NCBI GenBank assembly: GCA_013289855.1
Contig: JABCZD010000006.1
Location: 248,001-312,000 of the forward strand
DNA: 64,000 nt
Direction: 5' to 3'
DNA from: Acidobacteriota bacterium
GTDB taxonomy: Bacteria > Acidobacteriota > Terriglobia > Acidiferrales > UBA7541
Position numbers and translations under genes: made by a program. Below the pieces are notes generated by a model. The model saw nothing but the letters and a program-made list of their open reading frames with translations, searched no databases and was not told where the DNA came from. Shown here piece after piece: positions 25,773 through 34,158 of the stretch (position 1 is its first letter; every line of letters starts with the position of its first letter).

Positions 25773-27041
25773 CTAGTTGTTGTGGAAGATTATGTCGGCA
25801 TGGAACAACTGGGGCTGGCCATCCTTTATGAAGGGCTTAAATTCCCACTTTCGAAGGGCGGCAACGATGGCTTGAAGGATCGGGCCGTCAAGCCGGTTAG
25901 TGTTCTGGATGCTGATAAATTTGCCGGTATCGTCCACGGTGATCTGCGCGATAAAGTCCGCGGGACGGGGAGTTCCCTCCGGAAACTTTGGCTGGACAGA
26001 GTAGGTCGCTAATTTGCGTGCTTCGTCGTCGGTGAGCAACGGAGGCGTCTTAGCGGTGTCCACCGTCGTCTCGTAAGAGAAGCCCATCAGTGATTCGATC
26101 TGAACAGGTACACCGTGAAGGACCGCCGGCTTGAGCTGCCATTTCATGACGGCATCGCGAAGAACTCCTTGCATCGCGGGATTATCGCAACCCTCCGGCC
26201 AAGCTTCGCGAACGTGACCGGAGCGGTCGGCGGAAATATAGATGCCACATCCGCCTTTGAGAATCCCTCCGCCCACGCTGGGCCAAGCGATTTCCATGCT
26301 GCTTTCGATAAGAGTTCGCGCGGTCTCATCGCTGACGACGAGCCGACTGATTTGGTCGCTGAGAGGAGTGGGCTGCGAAATCGTGAACATGCTTTCGTCG
26401 GGCGCTTGCAGCACCTCGAGCGAATCGATGCGCAGCTCGAGAGTGGTCCCCGGCTCCAGCTCTTTGACGATGCGCCTAGGCACGCGTTTGCCAGCAAAGT
26501 TTTCGAAGTCCTTGAACTCCGCCGAATAGCCTTTAGTAAAAATGGAAGTAAGCAAACCATGAGCGCCCTCGAAGCAGATGACCCAGCGATCGATGCGCAT
26601 ATGGAAGTCGGCGCAGGTTTCATCCGCACGAGGTTTTTGCATACGCGAGTTGGATTGTTTGATGGCGTTCAACATGGGAAGCGGATCGATGACGGCGGTA
26701 ATCAACTGGGAAAGCCATGCGGGGAAGTAGTCTCCAGTATTTTGTTCCGAGACAGCGTCGCCGTTGACGATGCGGGTTTGCGAGAAGTCGGCGGATTTGA
26801 TAGTTCGGCGCCATTTATCGGGCGAGATCCAATACTCCTCGATCGTGGCGCGCGGTTCGGAGCCGGGATCGGTAGTTTCGACGATGGTTGCGACTAAATG
26901 GAAAGGGTTGCTGCCGGGAAGCGTTATTTGCGATTGCTGAAGGGCCTTTTCGGCGACGTCCGCGACCAGAACACCTTCGTCTGCAGCGGCACTACCGATT
27001 GCGAGCGCAAAGACCAAGGCGGCGATGAGGAGCTGCTTCAC
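25773..27041 (-). CDS. Secreted LolA-like protein with two TonB_C-like domains
   Basis: 422 aa with a signal peptide (MKQLLIAALVFALAIGSAAA). Residues about 40-230 resemble the LolA/outer-membrane lipoprotein-sorting fold (HLVATIVETTDPGSEPRATIEEYWISPDKWRRTI). Two units resembling the TonB C-terminal domain follow: GGGILKGGCGIYISADRSGHVREAWPEGC...VMKWQLKPAVL and FPEGTPRPADFIAQITVDDTGKFISI...LRKWEFKPFI. There is no N-terminal TM anchor or proline-rich spacer, so it is not a classic TonB. I infer a periplasmic protein. Confidence 0.72.
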   Translation of the reverse strand: MKQLLIAALVFALAIGSAAADEGVLVADVAEKALQQSQITLPGSNPFHLVATIVETTDPGSEPRATIEEYWISPDKWRRTIKSADFSQTRIVNGDAVSEQNTGDYFPAWLSQLITAVIDPLPMLNAIKQSNSRMQKPRADETCADFHMRIDRWVICFEGAHGLLTSIFTKGYSAEFKDFENFAGKRVPRRIVKELEPGTTLELRIDSLEVLQAPDESMFTISQPTPLSDQISRLVVSDETARTLIESSMEIAWPSVGGGILKGGCGIYISADRSGHVREAWPEGCDNPAMQGVLRDAVMKWQLKPAVLHGVPVQIESLMGFSYETTVDTAKTPPLLTDDEARKLATYSVQPKFPEGTPRPADFIAQITVDDTGKFISIQNTNRLDGPILQAIVAALRKWEFKPFIKDGQPQLFHADIIFHNN

Positions 27042-27219
27042 GTCGTCGGCACCTGAAAACGGAAATTGGGAGTATGAGCCTTAGCTGTATCTGAATGGCC
27101 TGTAGCGGAAGTGAGGATACTGAACGCTGGCGTTGCAATACTTAAAAGGGCTGGCATGCGGGTAGGAAGATAGCAAGTGAATGAATGTAAAGCAACCGGG
27201 GTAAACGCGGAATCCTGAG

Positions 27220-27762
27220 TTAGACAAGACGAGGACTTTTCGGCCTGCGGCGGTCGCGGTGGGCTAAGAAGTCTTTCGGGATTTTTGCGGCGTCGGCTTG
27301 GGCGAAGATCGCGTCCCAGGAGTTCGGGACGTGCGGGGATTTTTGTTTACGTTTGACGCGGGGCTTTTGCAGGGAGCGGAGGTTGGGGCTGAGGCTTAGG
27401 CGGTGGACGCAGATTGCCAGTGAGGAGCAGCGGCAGTGGAGGAGGTGTTCGAGGAGGGATTTAAGGCGGCGGGAGCGCTGGATGAGTTGTTCGACTTCGG
27501 CTAGTTTGCGGTGGGCTAGTTTTTTCCAGCGTGGGGCGGGTGGGGCGGTTTCTTTGATGCCGCTTAGGAAGAGTTTGATTTCGGCTAGGGTGAAGCCCAT
27601 TTCGGAGGCGAAACGGATTAGCAGGATGCGGTTCAGGGCTTCCGCAGGATAGCGGCGCTGGTGGCCCTGGCGTTGCGGTTGGGGGAGCAGGGATCGTTTT
27701 TCGTAGAAGCGGATGGCGGAGGCGTTTAGGCCTGCGCGGGAGGCTAGTTTTCCTATTTTCAT
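27220..27762 (-). CDS. MerR-family transcriptional regulator
   Basis: 180 aa from the ATG at 27762, which has AGGAGG upstream; a longer in-frame start at 27906 would run through a palindromic repeat. The MerR HTH MKIGKLASRAGLNASAIRFY then EKRSLLPQPQR, the wing and the dimerisation helix (LAHRKLAEVEQLIQRSRRLKSLLEHLLHC) are clear. The cysteine group HCRCSSLAIC at the helix end could bind a metal ion. The basic 50-residue tail is unusual. A MerR-type promoter with 19-bp spacer lies between it and a divergent lipoprotein gene, its likely target. Confidence 0.88.
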   Translation of the reverse strand: MKIGKLASRAGLNASAIRFYEKRSLLPQPQRQGHQRRYPAEALNRILLIRFASEMGFTLAEIKLFLSGIKETAPPAPRWKKLAHRKLAEVEQLIQRSRRLKSLLEHLLHCRCSSLAICVHRLSLSPNLRSLQKPRVKRKQKSPHVPNSWDAIFAQADAAKIPKDFLAHRDRRRPKSPRLV

Positions 27763-27879
27763 CTGGTTTCCTCCGGTTTTGGCGACCCGCCCGACGTGAT
27801 CCGCAACTCCGACAGGCTTGAGTCTGGCGGTTTCAAAATCCACACCGAGCTTCCGGAACTTTGCCCATCTTGCCAAGCT

Positions 27880-27901
27880 GGGGCGCAACATGTTGCGCCC
27901 C
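27880..27901. repeat. Perfect 22-bp palindrome between merR-like gene and its promoter
   Basis: GGGGCGCAACA followed by its exact inverse. Flanked by AGCT on the left and CACAAAAG on the right, it matches the repeat inside the CWC gene at 20443-20504. It lies in the 5' leader region of the MerR gene. Confidence 0.75.
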
Positions 27902-27921
27902 CACAAAAGACGAGGGCGCGC

Positions 27922-27952
27922 TTGACTTAAAGCTGAGTTTAAGTTTTAGCAT
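27922..27952 (+). promoter_or_regulatory. MerR-type promoter with 19-bp spacer
   Basis: TTGACT (27922-27927), a 19-bp spacer and TAGCAT (27947-27952). A perfect inverted repeat ACTTAAA-6-TTTAAGT (27925-27944) sits in the spacer. The long spacer with a central dyad is the hallmark of promoters activated by MerR proteins through DNA untwisting. It faces the lipoprotein gene at 27994, 41 bp downstream. Confidence 0.82.
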
Positions 27953-27993
27953 CTTGGGGAAGTTGCAGGCAAATTCGTTAGCGAGGGAACTTT

Positions 27994-28458
27994 ATGAGCA
28001 ACTCGGCGAGACATTTGGCGGATACGTGGGGCGCGGCCAGTGCGGCGCTACTCTTGGCGTTATGCGGGTGTGGAGTGCTGTTAGAGGCGGCGCAATCTTT
28101 GCCAGCAAAGGCGGGAGTGGGGCAACTCGAGGGGAGCGCGCAGGGCAAGTTTTACTGCAGCACTGGGGCCCTGACGCCGGAGGAGCGAGCGCGGCACAAG
28201 GAAATGACACGCAAGTTGATTGCGGCGCGCGACGCGGTGGTGGAAACGCCCAAGGGATACGAGTTCCAATTTACCCCTGAGAATGTGCCGGTGGCGGAAT
28301 TGGCGGAATGGGTGGTGGCGGAGAGCAAGTGCTGTCCGTTTTTTTATTTTCACATTGATCTTGAGCGGGAGGGCAAGCTGGTGTGTCTGGGATTAACTGG
28401 GCCGGAGGGAGTCAAGGCATTTATTCGGGCGGAGTTTGAGGTGAAGGGCGGGAGGTAG
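27994..28458 (+). CDS. Small lipoprotein-like protein with CCPFF metal-site motif, MerR target
   Basis: 154 aa. The N-terminal hydrophobic stretch AASAALLLALCGCGVLL has a lipobox-like cysteine, so it may be a lipoprotein or exported. The conserved part (about 85-150) is GYEFQFTPENVPVAELAEWV...ESKCCPFFYFHIDLEREGKL...LTGPEGVKAFIRAEF. I have seen this CCPF domain near MerR regulators, but its reaction is not known to me; paired cysteines suggest a soft metal (inference). It lies behind a MerR-type promoter and divergent from the MerR gene. Confidence 0.8.
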   Translation: MSNSARHLADTWGAASAALLLALCGCGVLLEAAQSLPAKAGVGQLEGSAQGKFYCSTGALTPEERARHKEMTRKLIAARDAVVETPKGYEFQFTPENVPVAELAEWVVAESKCCPFFYFHIDLEREGKLVCLGLTGPEGVKAFIRAEFEVKGGR

Positions 28459-28500
28459 GCGGAGGCGGCGGGTTAGGAGCAATGTTTGAGTACGTTTTTA

Positions 28501-28526
28501 ACGCAGAGTACGCAGAGGACGCAGAG
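28501..28526. repeat. ACGCAGAGK short tandem repeat
   Basis: Three tandem copies of a 9-bp unit: ACGCAGAGT, ACGCAGAGG and ACGCAGAG. It lies in a 196-bp gap after the lipoprotein gene; nothing else is seen in the gap. Confidence 0.7.
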
Positions 28527-28654
28527 AATAGGAGTTGAGACGACTGCGCTGTCACTACGTATGGTACGGAAAGCTCTTACGCTGGAAAAACGGTGTTGCG
28601 CCCTTCGCGGGAAGCGCTCTGGGTAAACCGTACTCCAAATTACGGCGACGGGAA

Positions 28655-29527
28655 TTAGGCGGCTGCGCTGATACGGCGTACTAAATCGTTTTGTTCGGGG
28701 ATGGATTCGGCGCCGATGGTGAAGGCGTCGAGGAGGTTGAGGCCGAGGGCAAACTTCAGGGCTTCGTCCTGGCGGTCGCGGAGGGCGCCTTGGCCGAGAA
28801 TCTTCATGCCGATGATGGCTTTGCCGGAGGATTTCATCTGGCGAAGCACGCTGACGACGGTGTCCGGGTCGGCGTCCATGACGGCGCCAATGGGATTGAT
28901 GCGCACGAGGTCGACGTCAACCCACGGCGACGCAGCGGCGGCGCGCAAGGCTTCGATGGAGTGACAGGAGCAGCCGTGCGCGCGGATGATGCCCTGGTGC
29001 TTGGCTTCCTCGAGGACGTCCATCACCGGACGATAGCGGGTGGTCCAATCGGGCTCGGTGAGGCAGTGCATCAGGAAGAGGTCGATATAGTCGATGCGGA
29101 GTTCGCGGCGGAAGCGGTCGAGATCGGCGCGCATTTCGGCGGGATCGCGGGCCCAGGATTTCGTGAGGATGGTGACTTTGCCGCGATCGATGTGCTGCAA
29201 GGCTTCGGCGACGTGCGGATGGCTGCCGTAAGAGTCCGCAGCGTCGAAGAGGTGGAGGCCCTGGTCGTAGCCGTTTAGAAGCAGACGGGAAAGGCCGTCG
29301 ACGCCGAGAGCGGTTTGGTGCGAGTGGTGGCCGGAGCCAACGGTGCCGGTGCCCATCGCCAGGCGACTGGTAGCGATGCCGGTGCGGCCGAGGGTGACGC
29401 GGTCCGCGGCAGAGAATTTTTTGTCGAGCGCCGACAAGGCCAGCAGGCGCTGCGCGAACGTGTGAGAAGCGAGGCTGGCGGCGGCGATTCCGCGCGCGGC
29501 GTGATGCAGGAAGGAGCGACGGCGCAC
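28655..29527 (-). CDS. Tat-exported aldo/keto reductase
   Basis: 290 aa. The N-terminus MRRRSFLHHAARGIAAASLA is a twin-arginine signal, so the folded enzyme with its cofactor is probably exported to the periplasm. The AKR barrel follows: LGRTGIATSRLAMGTG, DAADSYGSHPHVAEAL (Asp and Tyr of the tetrad), ILTKSWARD (Lys) and YIDLFLMHC (His). It is shorter than typical cytoplasmic AKRs by about 30 residues at the C-terminus. Substrate unknown. Confidence 0.9.
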   Translation of the reverse strand: MRRRSFLHHAARGIAAASLASHTFAQRLLALSALDKKFSAADRVTLGRTGIATSRLAMGTGTVGSGHHSHQTALGVDGLSRLLLNGYDQGLHLFDAADSYGSHPHVAEALQHIDRGKVTILTKSWARDPAEMRADLDRFRRELRIDYIDLFLMHCLTEPDWTTRYRPVMDVLEEAKHQGIIRAHGCSCHSIEALRAAAASPWVDVDLVRINPIGAVMDADPDTVVSVLRQMKSSGKAIIGMKILGQGALRDRQDEALKFALGLNLLDAFTIGAESIPEQNDLVRRISAAA

Positions 29528-29619
29528 CGTACCTCCTTGGGACTCTGAAGACGTTACGTCCGATTAGACGCGCCGGCCGGTCAACTAGTTTTACGAGTTT
29601 TCGAATTGGCGAATTTTTG

Positions 29620-29853
29620 TCAGCGGCGGAAATAAGAGATCAGCCAGAGTGCGAGGGAGAGCGCGACGCTTACGATCAGGCACGTCACGAGTGGGAAATA
29701 AAACGTGGTTTGTTCGCCGCGATGCATGATGTCGCCGGGCAGACGGCCTAGGCGGAAGGGGAGGCGGCCGGAGAAATAGAGGGTGGCTCCGATGGCGGCG
29801 AGTATGGCGGCCAGGATTAGAAGTGTGCGGCCTAGTTCGCGAAACGTATCCAT
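29620..29853 (-). CDS. DUF2905 small membrane protein
   Basis: 77 aa with two transmembrane segments (about 8-27 and 52-72). The conserved signature ALYFSGRLPFRLGRLPGDI is replaced here by the close form TLYFSGRLPFRLGRLPGDIM, typical of DUF2905. Function unknown in the family. Only 57 bp separate it from the following vapC, with no sign of coupling. Confidence 0.88.
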   Translation of the reverse strand: MDTFRELGRTLLILAAILAAIGATLYFSGRLPFRLGRLPGDIMHRGEQTTFYFPLVTCLIVSVALSLALWLISYFRR

Positions 29854-29910
29854 TCCTCGAATTATAACGGAGTGCCATTGCGACGGCCGGGCACCTACGA
29901 TTTGCCGGCG

Positions 29911-30300
29911 CTAGCGCCAGTGGCGGGGGACCTTGTAGACGTCAAAGATAGTGTCGCCGCTGATAATCGGGAGATTTTCCGCTTGTGATTGGGAGATGAG
30001 CATGCGGTCAAAGGGATCCTTGTGCGGACCGGGCAATAGGCCTGCGCGAATGGCATGAGCCGCGGCGACGGGGAGCGATGTAAAAGATTCCTGGACCAGC
30101 AAATCGTCAAAGTGGGGCACCAGTGCGGCCGCGCCAGGCAATTTGCCCAAACGGAATATCGTGGCGATCTCCCACGCGGAAGCGGCGCTAACGAAGATGG
30201 TGTTCTCGCGGGCACGGATTAAGGCGCGCGCCCGCGATGGCAGCGACGCGTCGCCATCCAGCCACCAAAGTAGCGCGTGAGTATCAAGGAGGAGGCGCAG
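29911..30300 (-). CDS. vapC: VapC-type PIN toxin with CTG start
   Basis: 129 aa. The family N-terminus (L/M)RLLLDTHALLWWLDGD begins at a CTG (30300), 3 bases after the antitoxin stop, with GGGAG 7 nt upstream. No ATG, GTG or TTG in this frame keeps the first acidic residue. Active-site residues: D6, E44 (SAWEIAT), D95/D98 (PHKDPFDRMLISQ) and D116 (SGDTIFD). It ends VPRHWR. A GTG 85 codons from the end would give a truncated product without D6 and E44. Confidence 0.85.
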   Translation of the reverse strand: MRLLLDTHALLWWLDGDASLPSRARALIRARENTIFVSAASAWEIATIFRLGKLPGAAALVPHFDDLLVQESFTSLPVAAAHAIRAGLLPGPHKDPFDRMLISQSQAENLPIISGDTIFDVYKVPRHWR

Positions 30301-30303
30301 CGC

Positions 30304-30534
30304 TCACTCCCAAGCTTGCAGTTCGTCGTCCGGGAGCGGGGCAAAGAATTCCTTGCCAACGCGAATCTTGCCACGCAAGCGTCCCGGCTTGCGGTTGCCC
30401 TGCTTCTCGCGCAGCGGAGTGAGACGCACGAGCGGTTGGTCGCCGCGCGCGATGACGATTTCTTCTCCCGCGCAGGCCTTGGCGATCAATCGGGAGAGAT
30501 TGCTTTTGGCGTGATGGATTTTAACAATCGTCAT
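30304..30534 (-). CDS. Phd/YefM-type antitoxin
   Basis: 76 aa from MTIVKIHHAKSNLSRLIAKA (an ATG three codons earlier is possible). The Phd/YefM fold continues with CAGEEIVIARGDQPLVRLTPL; the tail (GKIRVGKEFFAPLPDDELQAWE) binds the VapC toxin. Its stop is followed directly by the toxin. A palindrome-rich AGCTA region upstream is the likely operator. Confidence 0.9.
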   Translation of the reverse strand: MTIVKIHHAKSNLSRLIAKACAGEEIVIARGDQPLVRLTPLREKQGNRKPGRLRGKIRVGKEFFAPLPDDELQAWE

Positions 30535-30551
30535 GAATAACATCTTACATT

Positions 30552-30564
30552 AGCTAACGTAGCT
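30552..30564. promoter_or_regulatory. AGCTA inverted-repeat operator of the Phd-VapC pair
   Basis: AGCTA-ACG-TAGCT, a perfect 5-3-5 palindrome, followed by another AGCTTAGCTA. On the minus strand TAAGAT lies just downstream as a possible -10. It sits about 20 bp before the antitoxin start, as expected for autoregulation. Confidence 0.5.
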
Positions 30565-30625
30565 TAGCTAGACAGAAAATTTCTGTATGGCGGCGACGCA
30601 AGGGGCGGCGTTGCCAAGCGCGGTG

Positions 30626-30655
30626 AAAGCGGCGTCAAGCCGCCGCACTCCAAGA
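30626..30655. repeat. GCGGC-GTCAA-GCCGC intergenic palindrome
   Basis: AAAGCGGCGTCAAGCCGCCG then CACTCCAAGA, with a 5-bp perfect stem at 30629-30643. It ends two bases before the stop of the M3 peptidase gene, so it could also form a hairpin at the 3' end of that mRNA. Confidence 0.6.
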
Positions 30656-30657
30656 TA

Positions 30658-32694
30658 CTACTGGAATTCCTGGTTCATCCAGAGTTTGAAGGCGTCGACG
30701 GATTGCGGGCGGCCGAGGAAATTGGTTACCAAGTCGCTGGCAGGCATGGAACCGGTTTTTTCCAGAACGGTGGTGCGGTAGCGGCGCGCGACTTCGGGGG
30801 CCAGCAAATTGTTGTGGTCGAACTTGCTGTAGAAATCTTGTGCGATGACTTTATCCCACAGATAGGTGTAGTAGGCGGAGGAATATCCGACCAGGTGGGT
30901 GAAGGCGGCGATTTGGTGATCGCCGGCGACAGGTTCGAACGGCAAGAAGTGTTTTATGTTAGCGGGGAAAATTTTCTCAATTTGCGCCGGATCGGGCGGA
31001 GTGTTGTGCAGGTCGAAGGAGACCGAGGTGTAGAGGAGCTGGCCGCGTACCCATAGGGCGCGGCCAAAAGCGTCGGCGCGATTGGCGCGCGTGACCAGAT
31101 CGGCGGGGATGGGCTCGTTGGTCTGATAGTGGCGTGCGAAGGTGGCGAGGACTTTGGGATCGTGCATCCACTCTTCTAGCATTTGCGAAGGAGCTTCGAC
31201 GAAGTCACTTTCTAGATTTCCGCTGTAGCCCGCCCATTGCTGCTGGCCCTGAAAAATCCAATGCATCAAGTGGCCGAACTCGTGAAAAAAGGTGGTGACC
31301 TCGCTGTAAGTCATCAGGCCGGGCTCGCCGGGCTTGCCACCGGAAAAATTGCAGATCAGGGAAACTTCCGGGAGTTGCTGGCCGCGCTTGCCGTCGAGGA
31401 TGGGATCGGAGCTAAACCACTGATCTTTGCCAGGGCGCGGATGCATGTCCAGATAAATGCGGCCGAGCTGACGATCCCCGTCGAAGACGTCGAAGGCGGC
31501 GACGGAGGGATCCCAAACCACCGCGTCTTTAGCGGGACGAAACGTTACGTTGAACAATTTTGCAGCGACGTCGAGAACGCCTTGCTGCACGCGATCGTAG
31601 GGGAAATAGGGGCGCGCGGATTGCGAATCGAAATCGAAAGCAGTTTTGCGCAGCTGCTCAAAATAATACTGGCGGTCGGACACGGAGATGTCGGTGAGTC
31701 CGGGCCGATCTTTTTTGGCCAACGCGAGGAGCATCTGATACTCGTGGTCGGCGGCGGGGCGCGAGGCGGTGGCGAGCTGATCGATGAAGCTAGAGATGGT
31801 TTGCGCGTTGCCGACCATTTTATCGGCGGCGTTGAGGTCTGACCAATGCTTGTAACCGAGCACGTTGGCAAGTTCTTCGCGCTTCTTGAGCAGGTCGGCG
31901 AGGACCTGAACATTTTGCGGATAAGCGCGATTGTTGTACGCCAGGTAGATACGGCGGCGAAGGTCGGCGTTGGTGGCGAATTGTAGGACGGGCGTCACAT
32001 CGGGCGAATCGCTGGTGAGCGTGATGGTGCCGTCAGCGGCAGGCTTGTGTCCGGCGATGAAATCCGCGGGCAAGCCGACGAGCTCGGCGGGATTTTTCAC
32101 GATTACTTTTAGCTGGGAATCTTGGACGTTGCGGCCGAATTGCGAGGAGAGCCGGGCAATGTCGTCGCTGAGCGATTTTACTTTCGCGCGCGTGGCTTCG
32201 TCTTTGTCGACGCCAGCGAGGCGAAATTCGAGCAGCGTGCGTTTTACATAGTATTGCGTGGCGGCGTCGGCGCTGGAGATGTCCATCGCGGAGAGCGCTT
32301 GATAAACACCAGTGTTGAGAGCGAGAGCGGTGCCCGCAGCGGCAGCTTTCTGCACCATGGCCTGCGCGCGATCGCGGATGGCGGCGTCGGGATTGACGAT
32401 TTGCATCAAGCCAGACTGCATGCCGATGGTGTCGAGCTGCATAACCGCGTCGTCGTAGAGGGCGAGTGTGTTTTCGATGGTGCGCGGGCCTTTTACAGCG
32501 AGGAGTTGATCGAGGGATTTTTGCGCACGCGCCAGTCGATCGTCGACGCGATGCTCGAGGATGTCCGGATCGACCGGTGCATCCCAGAGATGCGGGCCGT
32601 AGGGCGTAGTCTGCGCATTCACGCTAGGCAGGATGGCCGCGAGCAACAGACATGCACAAGCCAACATTCTAAGCAGCACAATGGTGAGGGTCAT
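30658..32694 (-). CDS. Exported M3-family zinc metallopeptidase
   Basis: 678 aa with a signal peptide ending near PSVNAQTT. The thimet oligopeptidase/Dcp fold has the zinc motif H471-E-F-G-H475 in TTFFHEFGHLMHWIF, with the third ligand in the downstream NLESDFVEAPSQMLEEWM (Glu). The preceding helical region (KRTLLEFRLAGVDKDEATRA) is typical. It degrades short peptides, probably in the periplasm. One of five peptidase genes in the window. Confidence 0.93.
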   Translation of the reverse strand: MTLTIVLLRMLACACLLLAAILPSVNAQTTPYGPHLWDAPVDPDILEHRVDDRLARAQKSLDQLLAVKGPRTIENTLALYDDAVMQLDTIGMQSGLMQIVNPDAAIRDRAQAMVQKAAAAGTALALNTGVYQALSAMDISSADAATQYYVKRTLLEFRLAGVDKDEATRAKVKSLSDDIARLSSQFGRNVQDSQLKVIVKNPAELVGLPADFIAGHKPAADGTITLTSDSPDVTPVLQFATNADLRRRIYLAYNNRAYPQNVQVLADLLKKREELANVLGYKHWSDLNAADKMVGNAQTISSFIDQLATASRPAADHEYQMLLALAKKDRPGLTDISVSDRQYYFEQLRKTAFDFDSQSARPYFPYDRVQQGVLDVAAKLFNVTFRPAKDAVVWDPSVAAFDVFDGDRQLGRIYLDMHPRPGKDQWFSSDPILDGKRGQQLPEVSLICNFSGGKPGEPGLMTYSEVTTFFHEFGHLMHWIFQGQQQWAGYSGNLESDFVEAPSQMLEEWMHDPKVLATFARHYQTNEPIPADLVTRANRADAFGRALWVRGQLLYTSVSFDLHNTPPDPAQIEKIFPANIKHFLPFEPVAGDHQIAAFTHLVGYSSAYYTYLWDKVIAQDFYSKFDHNNLLAPEVARRYRTTVLEKTGSMPASDLVTNFLGRPQSVDAFKLWMNQEFQ

Positions 32695-32750
32695 TTTTTC
32701 TCGCTTTAGTTAGAAAGACGCGCTGCTTGGCCGCTGGTTAGCTCTGCTGG

Positions 32751-33170
32751 CTAGATCAGCTCGAGGCCGGCGAAGAAATAGGAAATTTCGAAGGCGGCGG
32801 TGTCATGCGCGTCAGAGCCGTGTGTGCAATTGGTGCCGATGCTGGTGCCGAGATCGTGGCGAATGGTGCCGGGAGTTGCTTTCTTGGGGTCGGTGGCGCC
32901 CATGGCGTCGCGCCATTTGGCGATGGCGTTGTCGGCTTCGAGGACCATGGCGATAATTTTGCCAGAGGACATGAAGTCGGTGAGTTCGCCGAAAAACGGG
33001 CGGGCTTTGTGGACGTGGTAGAAGCCGCCGGCTTCTTCTTTGGTGAGGCGCAGCGATTTGATGGCGACGATTTTGAAGCCGTGTTTCTGGATGCGCGACA
33101 GAATCTCCCCTTGTTGGTGGGCGGTTACCGCGTCGGGTTTGATGATTGCGAAAGTGCGTTCGATGGCCAC
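32751..33170 (-). CDS. ndk: Nucleoside diphosphate kinase
   Basis: 139-aa enzyme transferring phosphate from ATP to NDPs through a phosphohistidine. RTFAIIKPDAV opens the protein, and H117 in NCTHGSDAHDTAAFEISYFF is the active histidine. Length and order are normal. It lies directly after sucD on the same strand, with a 115-bp gap holding a palindromic repeat. Confidence 0.97.
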   Translation of the reverse strand: MAIERTFAIIKPDAVTAHQQGEILSRIQKHGFKIVAIKSLRLTKEEAGGFYHVHKARPFFGELTDFMSSGKIIAMVLEADNAIAKWRDAMGATDPKKATPGTIRHDLGTSIGTNCTHGSDAHDTAAFEISYFFAGLELI

Positions 33171-33230
33171 GAAAACAATTCCTCCTGGATTTTTGCAGAT
33201 TCGTTTCCGCCTCAGTGGGGCTGGCGAAAG

Positions 33231-33256
33231 GCGACCGCCTCAGAAGGCGGCCGCTA
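33231..33256. repeat. GCGACCGCC palindrome between sucD and ndk
   Basis: GCGACCGCCTCAGAAGGCGG then CCGC. The stem CCGCCT-4-AGGCGG is at 33235-33250. The 16-base word GAAAGGCGACCGCCTC is shared exactly with the element at 45974-45990. Confidence 0.65.
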
Positions 33257-33285
33257 CAAATTCAAATACGTAGATTCAAAGACGC

Positions 33286-34158
33286 TCAACCCTTTAGGGC
33301 GGCGGCGACTGTGGAGCCCATGTCGGCCGGAGTCTCCACACACTTGATGCCGGCGGCGGCCATCGCGGCGTATTTGTCTTTCGCGGTTCCCTGGCCGCCG
33401 CTAATGATGGCTCCCGCGTGGCCCATGCGACGGCCCGGCGGAGCGGTTTGACCGGCGATGAAACCGATGACGGGTTTCTTCACATGGGCTCTTACAAATT
33501 CTGCGGCGCGCTCTTCGGCATTGCCGCCGATTTCTCCGATCAAGATGATGGCGTGGGTATCGGGGTCGTCGTTCAAAAGACGAATGGCTTCGAGGTGATT
33601 GGTGCCGATGATGGGATCGCCGCCGATGCCGATGCAAGTGGACTGTCCGATGCCGAGTTGCGTGAGTTGATGGACAGCTTCATAGGTAAGCGTACCGCTG
33701 CGGCTGACGACGCCGACGTGGCCTTGCTGGTGAATGCGGCCGGGCATGATACCGATTTTGCATTTGCCGGGAGAGATTACGCCCGGGCAGTTGGGCCCGA
33801 TCAGGCGCGTTTTCTTGAAATCGACGGCAGCGGCCACGCGAACCATGTCCAGAACCGGGATGCCTTCGGTGATGCAGATGACGAGCGGGATTTGCGAATC
33901 CGCGGCTTCCAAAATCGCGTCGGAGGCGTAGGGCGGCGGGACGAAGATGACGCTGGCGTTTGCGCCGGTGGCTTTTACGGCGTCTGCAACGGTATTGAAG
34001 ACCGGCTTGTCCAGATGCTTCGTGCCGCCCTTGCCAGGGGTTACGCCGCCTACTACGTGCGTGCCGTATTCAATCATTTGCTGCGCGTGGAAGGTGCCTT
34101 CGCGCCCGGTGAAGCCCTGCACGATCAATCGTGTTTGCTCGCCAACAAGTACGCTCAT
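33286..34158 (-). CDS. sucD: Succinyl-CoA synthetase alpha subunit
   Basis: 290 aa. The CoA-binding Rossmann domain begins [20 protein letters not shown]. The phosphorylated histidine is H247 in [29 protein letters not shown] and [13 protein letters not shown] are standard. It overlaps sucC by four bases, so the two subunits are made together. Makes succinate, CoA and ATP from succinyl-CoA in the TCA cycle. Confidence 0.97.
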   Translation of the reverse strand: MSVLVGEQTRLIVQGFTGREGTFHAQQMIEYGTHVVGGVTPGKGGTKHLDKPVFNTVADAVKATGANASVIFVPPPYASDAILEAADSQIPLVICITEGIPVLDMVRVAAAVDFKKTRLIGPNCPGVISPGKCKIGIMPGRIHQQGHVGVVSRSGTLTYEAVHQLTQLGIGQSTCIGIGGDPIIGTNHLEAIRLLNDDPDTHAIILIGEIGGNAEERAAEFVRAHVKKPVIGFIAGQTAPPGRRMGHAGAIISGGQGTAKDKYAAMAAAGIKCVETPADMGSTVAAALKG

